DNA of 62,236 nt from Betaproteobacteria bacterium (GTDB taxonomy: Bacteria; Pseudomonadota; Gammaproteobacteria; Burkholderiales; Thiobacillaceae): the NCBI GenBank assembly GCA_016873935.1, contig VGVT01000012.1:1-62236 (forward strand), read 5' to 3'. The notes beneath the pieces were generated by a model. The model did not search any database and was not told where the DNA came from. It saw nothing but the letters and a program-made list of their open reading frames with translations. Below, in pieces: positions 18,602-26,615 of the stretch; position 1 is the stretch's first letter, and every line of letters begins with the position of its first letter. Made by a program: the position numbers and the translations under genes.

Positions 18602-20149
18602 TCAGAAGATGTCCCAGGTCGGGTTATGGAAGCCGTCCTTCTTGGCCCGGGCCGCCGCCTCCGGGTCAATGGTCTGCAGGACCGGCAGGAGGCGATGGAA
18701 GAGGCCGACGCAACGGGTCTTTCGGTTTGCATCGGCATCGCTGTAGAAAGTGTTCCGGGCCAGGCGGACGAGGGTCGCTTCCGCCGTCTTGCTATCCCGC
18801 CTGGCCATCGCTTCGAAGACCTCGGCCAGACGCTCAACGGCCTGTTCAGCGAGGCCGGCCTCATCGCGTTCGATGCCTAGCGCCAGGACCGGCAGGCACC
18901 AGGCTGAATGCTGGGCTGCCAGCCAATCCACCAGCCCCCAGTAGGCCCGGACGGCCACCTCGACGATGGGGTGGCCTGGATTAGCCGGCAGGTCGACATT
19001 GCGGCCCTGGATGACTTTTTCGCTACGGGCGACGGAAACGGTTTCCAGAAGTTTCCGGGCGTGTTCCTGCAAGGCCCGGTCAGTTTCCAAGGCCAGTTCA
19101 CGATAACCGTCGGCCCATGTCGAAAAGCGGGTCATGGCCCGGCTGTGGAGCGCCGATCCGGGGACTGCATTTATCGCGACGGCACGAAACCAGCCCACCG
19201 CCTGCATCGGCTGTTCCGATCGCTCCGCGGCGGCGAACAGCCTTTCCAGCACGCTCGCATACCAGCCGGCATCGGGGTGGCCCCATTGCCCGAGCTGGTA
19301 ATAAACGCTACCTGCCTGCTGGTTATTCGCATACGGAGTGGCGGTTTCCAAGGCCAGCAACTCGTCGGCCACCCTGCGTAGGGCGTCGCTGGGGGGTGAG
19401 AAGGAAAAAACCGGGTGGCGGCCCAGGAAGAGATAGTTCGATAACACCGACTTGCAGAATGCCGGAGCCAGGGGTTTCAGGTTGCGGCCCAGGACCAGCA
19501 GCAGTTCGGGGTCCTCCTGGCTTGTGAACACCCAACCCGCGTTGCCGGATTTTGCCCGCAGCGGCTGGATCATGCGAAGGATGTATTTCGGGTCTACCTC
19601 CGATTCCTGCACGATGAGTTCGAGCAGGGCGTGCTCCAGGCCCTCTACCTTGTTGTATTTGTCCGGCCAAGTCTCGCGGATTGAGATTCCAAGTTCGATA
19701 CGGGTGCGGGAGGGTACATCGTCCTCCAGCAACCATGTGCAGACCCGACGGCCGGCCTCCTTGGCTAGGACGTAGTGCATGGAGGTGGTGGCCACCACGA
19801 TGGCGGCGATCTTGATGGCCGCCCGCGGTCGCCGGGCATGCAGGTCGTCCAGCTCTGCCAGGTAGCGCTCGGCACCCTCGCTCAGCTTCTTGGTCCAGTC
19901 TGGGCCGCCATACGTAGCGCTCTCCGGGAGTACCCTCAGATCACGGGCGTAGGGCGCGAAGCGGAACCAGGGTTCGTGCGCCATGAGCTTGCGGCGATAG
20001 GCATCGTGCTTTTGGATATCTTCGCTGGAGCCGTAAAAACGGAAACTCCAGCGCAACTCGCCTGATTTCGTCCTGCCGAAGGTGCCGCCACCGGGGATCT
20101 TCGGGGGATAGACGAGGCGGAGTGTCTGATCGATCAGGGTCATCAGCAT
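18602..20149 (-). CDS. Unrecognised 515-aa protein between moxR and DUF58 genes
   Basis: A soluble protein of 515 aa with no signal peptide or clear membrane helix. It starts MLMTLIDQTLRLVYPPKIPGG and ends KDGFHNPTWDIF. After residue 100 it looks almost wholly helical, with repeated amphipathic segments that suggest a helical-repeat scaffold. I recognise no catalytic motif. It sits in the slot between moxR (24 bases away) and DUF58 (16 bases), so it is probably part of that operon. Its codon use looks less GC-biased than the housekeeping genes, consistent with transfer. An in-frame ATG at 20143 is an alternative start. Confidence 0.75.
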   Translation of the reverse strand: MLMTLIDQTLRLVYPPKIPGGGTFGRTKSGELRWSFRFYGSSEDIQKHDAYRRKLMAHEPWFRFAPYARDLRVLPESATYGGPDWTKKLSEGAERYLAELDDLHARRPRAAIKIAAIVVATTSMHYVLAKEAGRRVCTWLLEDDVPSRTRIELGISIRETWPDKYNKVEGLEHALLELIVQESEVDPKYILRMIQPLRAKSGNAGWVFTSQEDPELLLVLGRNLKPLAPAFCKSVLSNYLFLGRHPVFSFSPPSDALRRVADELLALETATPYANNQQAGSVYYQLGQWGHPDAGWYASVLERLFAAAERSEQPMQAVGWFRAVAINAVPGSALHSRAMTRFSTWADGYRELALETDRALQEHARKLLETVSVARSEKVIQGRNVDLPANPGHPIVEVAVRAYWGLVDWLAAQHSAWCLPVLALGIERDEAGLAEQAVERLAEVFEAMARRDSKTAEATLVRLARNTFYSDADANRKTRCVGLFHRLLPVLQTIDPEAAARAKKDGFHNPTWDIF

Positions 20150-20172
20150 GGCGGCACCTTTTTGGATTCCAC

Positions 20173-21102
20173 TCAGACCGGTGGGGCCAGTTTGTCGAGG
20201 ATTTCCTTGAGAATGCCCTTCGCGGTCTGCCCCATGGCTGCGGCCTGGGGCCGGACGATGAGGCGGTGCTCCAGCACCGGCCCCGCCATGGCCTTGACCA
20301 TGTCCGGGGTGACGTACTCCCGGCCGCGCAGGTAGGCCAACCCTTGCGACCCCCGGGCCAGGGCCAGGGTGCCTCGGGGGCTGGCGCCCAGGCGCAGGTC
20401 GGCGTGGGTGCGGGTGGCGGCGGTGATGCGGGCGGCATACTCGGCCACATCCGGCGCCAGGTGCACTGCCTTCACCGCCCCCCGGGCGGCCAGTACCTCG
20501 GCCTCGTCGGTGACGGGCTCCAGAGTCTCGATGGGGTGCGCCTGGGCCTGGGCGCCGAGGATGCGCAGTTCCTCCTCCAGGGTGGGATAGCCCACGGCCA
20601 GACGCACGAAGAAACGGTCCAGTTGGGCCTCCGGCAGGGCGTGGGTGCCGGCCATGTCGATGGGATTCTGGGTGGCCAGCACCATGAAGGTCTTGGGCAG
20701 TTCGTAGGTGGTGCCGTCCACGCTGACGCTGAACTCCTCCATGCATTCCAGCAGGGCAGACTGAGCACGAGGCGTGGCGCGGTTGATCTCGTCAGCCAGC
20801 AGAATGTGGGTAAACACCGGGCCGGGGCGGAACTCGAATTCGCCGGTCTTCTGGTTGTAGATGGGTACGCCGGTAATGTCCGATGGCAGCAGATCCGGCG
20901 TGCATTGCAGGCGCTTCATGTCCACCGCCACCGAGCGGGCCAGGGCGCGGGCCAGCATGGTCTTGCCCGTGCCCGGCACATCCTCCAGCAGCACGTGGCC
21001 GCGGCACAGCAGGGAGATGACGGCCAGCTCGATGACGGGTCGCTTGCCGACGATGACTCGCTCGACGTTGTCGATGAGCGCATGGATGGCGTTCCGGTGC
21101 AC
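20173..21102 (-). CDS. moxR: MoxR-family AAA+ ATPase
   Basis: A 309-aa AAA+ ATPase with Walker A (DVPGTGKTM, residues 41-49), Walker B (ILLADEINR, 100-108), sensor motif (VLATQNPID) and the C-terminal lid of the MoxR family. MoxR proteins act as chaperone-like ATPases that mature metalloproteins or periplasmic complexes, usually with DUF58 or VWA partners, as here. The start is GTG at 21102, preceded by AGGGAGAT. It is first in a four-gene run. Confidence 0.93.
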   Translation of the reverse strand: MHRNAIHALIDNVERVIVGKRPVIELAVISLLCRGHVLLEDVPGTGKTMLARALARSVAVDMKRLQCTPDLLPSDITGVPIYNQKTGEFEFRPGPVFTHILLADEINRATPRAQSALLECMEEFSVSVDGTTYELPKTFMVLATQNPIDMAGTHALPEAQLDRFFVRLAVGYPTLEEELRILGAQAQAHPIETLEPVTDEAEVLAARGAVKAVHLAPDVAEYAARITAATRTHADLRLGASPRGTLALARGSQGLAYLRGREYVTPDMVKAMAGPVLEHRLIVRPQAAAMGQTAKGILKEILDKLAPPV

Positions 21103-21270
21103 GGCTTGCTATCTCCCTGGTTTCGTTATTTGGTCCGCGTGGCTGGTTGCTACGCGGCCCGCGGCGGGGATCGAATTTTAGCTTATCCGGCGCACCCAAT
21201 CACCGGCTCCGCCGTATCCTGGCCGATCCATCGTGGCGCTTAGCTTGGCGGACCCGGCAAGTACAATAAT

Positions 21271-21298
21271 GCAAACGGGCGCCTTGGCGCCCGTTTGC
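21271..21298 (-). terminator. Terminator of the qmo-hdr operon
   Basis: A 12-bp stem (gcaaacgggcgc) with a CTTG loop, 20 bases after the hdrB stop, ending in GTTTGC on the minus strand. It has the same layout as the hairpin at 15409-15442, beside the hdrB fragment, but a different sequence. Confidence 0.75.
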
Positions 21299-21317
21299 CG
21301 TTGAGAGGCGGGACGAC

Positions 21318-22214
21318 TCACTTGCCGGCGAACTCTTCCAGCTTGCGAGCCTGCACCACGTTGCCGTTGAGGCCCGCTTCCTTGGCGGAGCCACCGTAGG
21401 CCAGGGTCATCAGCTGCGAGTAGTAGAGCACCGGGATGTCGAACTTGGTGCCGTAGCGCTTGTTGATCTGGCCCTGGTAGACCTCGACGTTGGCCTGGCA
21501 CAGCGGGCATGGCGTGACGATCATCTCGGCGCCACCGTCATAGGCGGCCTCGATGATGTCCTTGATCTGGCCCTGCGCCTTGTCCGGCTCGGAGAAGGCC
21601 AGGGCGCCGCCGCAGCAGGTCACCTTCTGGTCGTACTTGACCGCTTCGCCGCCCACGGTCTCGATGAGCTTGTCGAGGTACATGGGGTTCTCGAAGGATT
21701 CGCCGGCGATGCCAAAGGGACGGTTGGTCTGGCAGCCAACGTAGCCGGCGAACTTCATGCCCTGCAGGGGCTTCTTCACCGGCTTCTTGAGTTCGTCGTA
21801 GCCCAGGTCCTCGATCAGCACCTCGACCATGTGGCGCACTTCGGGGATCACCTTGATGGCGAGGCCGGCTTCCTTCAGCGCGGTCTGCGTGTCGGCCATC
21901 AGGCGGTCGCTGTGCTCCAGGCGCTCCTTCGATTCCCGCGCGCCCAGCCAGCAGGCGGCGCAGGTCGCGACGATGTCCTGGCCGGGCAGGTTGGTCTCGG
22001 CCAGGGCGAAGTTGCGGGCGTTCATCACGTGGCGCGGCAGTTCGCCGGCCTCGGCATAGCTGATGGAGGCGCCACAGCAGTTCCAGTCGGGGATCTCGGT
22101 CATCCTGATGTCCAGGGTCTTGCACATGGACTCGACGGAAACCAGGTAGTTGGAGGCCGAGGCGCCCTTCTGGGACGAGCAGCCGGGGTAGAAAGCGTAT
22201 TCCTTGCGTGCCAT
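21318..22214 (-). CDS. hdrB: Heterodisulfide reductase subunit B-like protein HdrB
   Basis: A 298-aa protein with two complete CCG motifs: C12, C46-C47, C85, C88 and C161, C200-C201, C236, C239. These hold the non-cubane iron-sulfur clusters of HdrB-type subunits. It ends the qmoA-qmoB-hdrC-hdrB operon, where HdrBC replaces the membrane subunit QmoC. The likely role is electron transfer between quinone-side carriers and AprAB in dissimilatory sulfur metabolism. The last 60 codons are duplicated at 15461-15640. Confidence 0.88.
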   Translation of the reverse strand: MARKEYAFYPGCSSQKGASASNYLVSVESMCKTLDIRMTEIPDWNCCGASISYAEAGELPRHVMNARNFALAETNLPGQDIVATCAACWLGARESKERLEHSDRLMADTQTALKEAGLAIKVIPEVRHMVEVLIEDLGYDELKKPVKKPLQGMKFAGYVGCQTNRPFGIAGESFENPMYLDKLIETVGGEAVKYDQKVTCCGGALAFSEPDKAQGQIKDIIEAAYDGGAEMIVTPCPLCQANVEVYQGQINKRYGTKFDIPVLYYSQLMTLAYGGSAKEAGLNGNVVQARKLEEFAGK

Positions 22215-22220
22215 GTCTGA

Positions 22221-22859
22221 TTACTCCTTACCCTTCGCGGCCTTGTTCCTGGCTTCCAGCTCTTCAGCCTTGGCCAGCATGGCGTGGATGCCCTTGATGT
22301 CCTTGCACTTGTGGCCCATGCCCAGCGCTTCCATGGGGTTCAGGCGGCCGGCCTTGACCAGGCCCAGGGCCACGTCCTTCATCTCCAGGCCCTTCTTGAT
22401 GCCGGCGCCGAGGCCGTCCTTGAAGTACAGGCTCTGCGTGAGCTGCACCTCGTTGACGCGGCCGTACTTGGTGGCGTTACTCCAGAAGGTCTTCGACAGG
22501 TGCAGGGTGGGCTGCGCCTTGGGCGCCCGGCCGATGCGGTAGGCGTACTCGGCGATGCCATGCATGACGTGGGTCACCGGCACCTTGCGCGGGCAGCGCA
22601 CGTAGCAGTTGTAGCAGGACGTGCACATGTACATGCCCTCGGAGTTCAACACCTCCTCGCGCTTGCCGGCGCGGATCAGCATGAAGATCTCCTGCGGCGG
22701 GTGGTCCCAGCCGGAATGGAAGTTGGTGGGGCAGGAGCCGGAACACAGGCCGCACTGCATGCACATCTTCACCCACTCGCCCATCTCGGCCTGCTCTTCA
22801 ATCTCCTTGAGGAAATTGTTCTTGTAGCGCTCGGCCATCTCTTGATTCAGGTCGCTCAT
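22221..22859 (-). CDS. hdrC: Heterodisulfide reductase subunit C-like protein HdrC
   Basis: A 212-aa soluble iron-sulfur protein with two [4Fe-4S] motifs, CMQCGLCSGSCP and CTSCYNCYVRCP, in the first 90 residues, and a helical tail longer than in methanogen HdrC. It passes electrons between HdrB and the flavoprotein subunits. The ATG at 22859 is supported by AAGGAG seven bases upstream. It is 6 bases from hdrB and 10 from qmoB. Confidence 0.88.
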   Translation of the reverse strand: MSDLNQEMAERYKNNFLKEIEEQAEMGEWVKMCMQCGLCSGSCPTNFHSGWDHPPQEIFMLIRAGKREEVLNSEGMYMCTSCYNCYVRCPRKVPVTHVMHGIAEYAYRIGRAPKAQPTLHLSKTFWSNATKYGRVNEVQLTQSLYFKDGLGAGIKKGLEMKDVALGLVKAGRLNPMEALGMGHKCKDIKGIHAMLAKAEELEARNKAAKGKE

Positions 22860-22869
22860 CACAATCTCC

Positions 22870-25125
22870 TTAGAAGCCCTTGAACGGGGACGGCGGGAAG
22901 GACTTGATCAGCGCCGCGTAGTCGTTGATCTTCTGGGGCAGGGTGGCGATGTCGGTGATCGCCACTTCCATGTCCATCACCCGCTCGGTTTCCAGGTTCA
23001 TGCCCTTCAGGGTGTCGCCCACCTTGGACAGGCGGTAGCGGCCCAGCTCGGAACCCTTGACGAAGTGGCACTGGTATTCCTCGCCGTGCTTGCAGCCCAT
23101 CAGCATGACGCCGTCGTAGCCGCCGTTGAGCGCGTCGGTGATCCAGATGGTGTTCACCGAACCCAGGCAGCGGATCGGGATCACCCGCACGTAGGGGTCG
23201 TACTCGTGGCGATTCATGCCGGCCATGTCCAGGGCCGGGTAGGCGTCGTTCTCGCAGGCCAGGATGAGGATGCGCGGCTTCTCGGAGAACTCGTCCGGCA
23301 CGTCGACGGCCTTGATCTGCGAGCCCACGGTGTTCACCGAGTAGTTCTCGAAGGAGATCACCCGCACCGGGCAGGCGCCCATGCAGGTGCCGCAGCGGCG
23401 GCAGCGGGACTCGTTGAACAGCGGGAAGCGCTTCTCGTCCTCGTCGATGGCGCCGAACGGGCATTCCACCGTGCAGCGCTTGCACTGGGTGCAGCCTTCC
23501 AGACGCACGGTCGGGAAGGACAGGTCGCCGGCGCGCGGATGCGCGGCCTTGCCCAGGCCGGCGTTCTCCATCGCCTGGATGGCCTTCATGGCGGCGCCGG
23601 TGGCGTCTTCCTGGGCTTGCAGGATGTCCATCGGGCGGCGCACCGGGCCGGCGGCGTAGATGGCCGTGCGGCGGGTCTCGTAAGGAAAGCAGATGAAGTG
23701 GCTGTCGTTGAAGCCGTGCTTGAACTGCGGCACATCCGGGCCCTGGCGGTAGGTCAGGTTGAGCACCGACTGGTCCATCATCGCCACGACCTGCGACTTG
23801 GCGGTCTCGTCGCCGCCGTCGGCCAGGCGGTTGGCCTCGGCCAGTGCGTCCAGATCCGGACCGGAGTTGGGCACCACGCCGGTGGCCAGGACCACCAGGT
23901 CGGCCTGGGCCTCGGTGTCCTCGTTCAGGATCAGATCCTTGAACTTGACGGCGCAGGCGTTGCCGCTGGGGATGACGCTGGAGACCACGCCCTTGGAGAA
24001 GATCACGCCCTTGTTCTGGGCGGCGCGGTAGAAGTCCTCGCCGTTGCCGGGGGTGCGCAGGTCGGTGAACAGCACCACGGTGTCGATGTCCGGGTTGCTG
24101 TCCTTGAAGTACATGGCCTGCTTGATGCTGGTGTTGCAGCAGAAGCCGGAACAGTACTGCAGGTGGGTGCCGGAAGCGTCACGCTGGCCGGCGCACTGCA
24201 CGAAGACCACGGATTTCACCGGCTGGCCGTCGGAGGGGCGGCAGATGGGCTTGCCGGCGGCGGCGGCTTCCTTGGCCAAGGCTTCGAGGCCGGCCTGATC
24301 CACCACGTTGGGGGTCTTGCCGAAGCCGAATTCGGGCAGCTTGTTGGCGTCGTAGAGGCTGAAGCCGGTGGCCTGGATGATGGCGCCGATGTCTTCCTGG
24401 GCCACGGCACCGGATTCCACGGCGATCTCCACCTTGAAGCGGCCGGGGGCACCGTCGGTCTTGGCGATGCTGGCGTTCAGGTAGACCTTGATGTTGGAAT
24501 CGGCCTCGATGCGGGCGACCATGTCGGCCACACCGTTGTCCTCGGGAGACTTGAACGGCTCGCGGGTGGGCACGCGCTTGTGCAGCTTGGAGGCCCAGCC
24601 GCCCAGGGCGCCGTTCTTCTCGACCAGCACCACCTTGTAGCCGGCCTTGGAGGCTTCCAGGGCAGAGGTCATGCCGGACATGCCGCCGCCCACCACCAGC
24701 AGGGTCTTCACCGTGCCAGTCTTCTGGTTGCCCGGCGGCACCTGCATGGCCTTCACTTCGGCGCAGGCCATGCGCACGTAGTCTTCCGCCATTTCCTGGG
24801 TGGTCTCGCGGGCTTCCTCGGTGTCGGGACGGATCCAGATCACGCCTTCGCGCAGGTTGCCCCGGCTCATGGCGATAGTCGGGAAGTTGAACGCCTCGGT
24901 CTTGGCCCGGCGGGAGCAGGCGCAGATGGCGGCGTGGGTGACACCTTCCGTCTCGATGTCGTTCTTGATCATGGCCACGCCGTCGGCGGAGCAGAGGAAG
25001 TCGTGCTCGCGCACGAGGTTCATCTTTCCGGACTTGGTGGCGACTTTGGACAGGGCAGCGACATCGACGCGTTGGTCGATCTCGCAGCCCTTGCAGATGT
25101 AAGCAGCAGTTTTCGTATCAGCCAT
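22870..25125 (-). CDS. qmoB: QmoB-like (HdrA/MvhD fusion) iron-sulfur flavoprotein
   Basis: A 751-aa subunit of the Qmo complex. An N-terminal Cys region (ICKGCE, ICACSRRA) is followed by an FAD-binding HdrA core (LLVVGGGMSGM near residue 145). Two ferredoxin motifs (CTQCKRCTVECP, CRRCGTCMGACP) come next, then an MvhD-like C-terminus (from about residue 615). This order is diagnostic of QmoB. ATG 25125 is chosen because GGAGG lies ten bases upstream. Qmo exchanges electrons with APS reductase; aprAB is outside the window. Confidence 0.88.
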   Translation of the reverse strand: MADTKTAAYICKGCEIDQRVDVAALSKVATKSGKMNLVREHDFLCSADGVAMIKNDIETEGVTHAAICACSRRAKTEAFNFPTIAMSRGNLREGVIWIRPDTEEARETTQEMAEDYVRMACAEVKAMQVPPGNQKTGTVKTLLVVGGGMSGMTSALEASKAGYKVVLVEKNGALGGWASKLHKRVPTREPFKSPEDNGVADMVARIEADSNIKVYLNASIAKTDGAPGRFKVEIAVESGAVAQEDIGAIIQATGFSLYDANKLPEFGFGKTPNVVDQAGLEALAKEAAAAGKPICRPSDGQPVKSVVFVQCAGQRDASGTHLQYCSGFCCNTSIKQAMYFKDSNPDIDTVVLFTDLRTPGNGEDFYRAAQNKGVIFSKGVVSSVIPSGNACAVKFKDLILNEDTEAQADLVVLATGVVPNSGPDLDALAEANRLADGGDETAKSQVVAMMDQSVLNLTYRQGPDVPQFKHGFNDSHFICFPYETRRTAIYAAGPVRRPMDILQAQEDATGAAMKAIQAMENAGLGKAAHPRAGDLSFPTVRLEGCTQCKRCTVECPFGAIDEDEKRFPLFNESRCRRCGTCMGACPVRVISFENYSVNTVGSQIKAVDVPDEFSEKPRILILACENDAYPALDMAGMNRHEYDPYVRVIPIRCLGSVNTIWITDALNGGYDGVMLMGCKHGEEYQCHFVKGSELGRYRLSKVGDTLKGMNLETERVMDMEVAITDIATLPQKINDYAALIKSFPPSPFKGF

Positions 25126-25130
25126 TTTTC

Positions 25131-26414
25131 TCAAGCCTCCGCGCGGGCGACTTTGTTGACGACCTGGATGGCCCGCAGCGCGGCCGCGGTGGCGCTTTGC
25201 ACGGCGCGGTTCACATCCAGCGCGTTGGTGGCGCAGCCGGCGCCGAAGATGCCGGCGTTGGCCGGATCGGCCATGAGGAAGCCGGAGGAATCCGACATCA
25301 CTTCGGCGGGGATTTCCACGCCCTTCACCGACGGCTCCATGCCCAGGGCCAACACCACCAGGTCATGAGCATTCGCGTAGCGCACGTAGCCCTCGGTGTT
25401 GACGCCGTTGCAGACGGGGTTGCCGTCCTTGTCCTCGGTGATGCGCGCCACCTTCGACTTGACGAAGCTGACGTTGGGATTGGCCTTGACCTTCTGGTAG
25501 AAGTCCTCGAAACGGTCGATGGCGCGGATGTCGATGTAGTAGATGGTCGATTTGCCCGCGTCGCCGTACTTCTCCTGCACGTAGTGGGTCTGCTTGAGCG
25601 AGCCCATGCAGCAGAATCGGGAACAGTGGCGCAGATGGTTCTCGTCGCGGGAGCCGGCGCACTGGATGAAGGCGATGTTCTTCGCCTCCTTGCCGTCGGA
25701 CGGGCGCAGGATCCTGCCGCCGGTGGGGCCGTGCGGATCGGCCAGGCGCTCGAATTCGACGTTGCTGATGACGTTGGGGAAGCGGTCGTAGCCGTAGTAG
25801 ACGATCTTGGAAGCGTCGTACGGCTGCCAGCCGGTGGCCCAGACGATGGCGCCGGCGTTCAGGCTGATGACTTCTTCCTGGTCGTCCAGGTTCACCGCGT
25901 CGTACTTGCAGGCGGCCTTGGCGCGCTCGGCGTCGGGCGTGCCGATGATCGACGGGTCGATCACGTAGCGCTGGGGATAGGCCATGCTGGACGGCAGGTA
26001 GGCCGCCTTCACCTTGCCCAGGTTGTAGTTGAACGCGTCGGCGATCTCGGTCTGCACCGCCTTGCCACACTCGCCACAGGCGGTGCAGTTGGTGTTCACG
26101 TAGCGAGGCTTCAGCTTGACGGAAACGCTGTAAGCGCCCTTGCCACCGGTGATGCCGGTCACTTCCGCCAGGGTCAGCACCTGGATGCGGGGATTGGCCT
26201 TGAGGCGGCGCAGGTTGATTTCCAGGCCGCAGGTGGGGTGGCACATCTTGGGGAAGTACCGGTAGAGCTGGACGGTACGGCCGCCCAGGTACGGGTTCTT
26301 CTCCACCAGCACGACTTGCTTTCCGGTTTCGGCCGCTTCGAGCGCCGCCGTCATGCCGGAGATGCCGCCGCCCACGACCAGGATGGTCTGGTTGGTCGCA
26401 ACGATGGACGTCAT
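25131..26414 (-). CDS. qmoA: QmoA-like HdrA-type flavoprotein
   Basis: A 427-aa FAD protein, shorter than methanogen HdrA as expected for QmoA. The dinucleotide fold is ILVVGGGISGMTAALEAA at residues 11-28. Conserved Cys regions follow: MCHPTCGLEINL, NCTACGECG and CSRFCCMGSLKQ. It is first in the qmoA-qmoB-hdrC-hdrB operon and likely starts the electron path with AprAB. ATG 26414 follows GGAGG with 6 bases of spacing. The 200-base gap upstream holds the valS terminator and presumably the promoter, which I could not assign. Confidence 0.88.
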   Translation of the reverse strand: MTSIVATNQTILVVGGGISGMTAALEAAETGKQVVLVEKNPYLGGRTVQLYRYFPKMCHPTCGLEINLRRLKANPRIQVLTLAEVTGITGGKGAYSVSVKLKPRYVNTNCTACGECGKAVQTEIADAFNYNLGKVKAAYLPSSMAYPQRYVIDPSIIGTPDAERAKAACKYDAVNLDDQEEVISLNAGAIVWATGWQPYDASKIVYYGYDRFPNVISNVEFERLADPHGPTGGRILRPSDGKEAKNIAFIQCAGSRDENHLRHCSRFCCMGSLKQTHYVQEKYGDAGKSTIYYIDIRAIDRFEDFYQKVKANPNVSFVKSKVARITEDKDGNPVCNGVNTEGYVRYANAHDLVVLALGMEPSVKGVEIPAEVMSDSSGFLMADPANAGIFGAGCATNALDVNRAVQSATAAALRAIQVVNKVARAEA

Positions 26415-26576
26415 GGTTCGCCTCCGATGGGTGAAGACTGCAGGAATTTCGCGAGACCGGACAGGCTGAAACGGCCCGGCCAAATAGGCGCGAATGTTAC
26501 CCGCAAAGACCCACCCCCCGCGAGATAGGTTTAATCGAATGTACTTATGAATGAATAGACTGGGTAAATCCGAGAA

Positions 26577-26600
26577 CAAGCCGGGGTCTTGCCCGGCTTG
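26577..26600 (-). terminator. Terminator after valS
   Basis: A 9-bp stem (caagccggg / cccggcttg) with a six-base loop, 16 bases after the valS stop, followed by TTCTC on the minus strand. Confidence 0.6.
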
Positions 26601-26615
26601 CTTGCCCCACCACGT

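Noticed and set aside
20149-20746. An N-terminal extension of the 515-aa protein into moxR
   Set aside because: It reads out of frame through moxR as Gly/Arg/His-rich noise; the ATG at 20149 gives a clean start.
23065-25368. A 767-codon open frame on the plus strand opposite qmoB
   Set aside because: It is the mirror of GC-rich codons in qmoB: rich in His, Gly, Val and Ala, with no motif or ribosome site.
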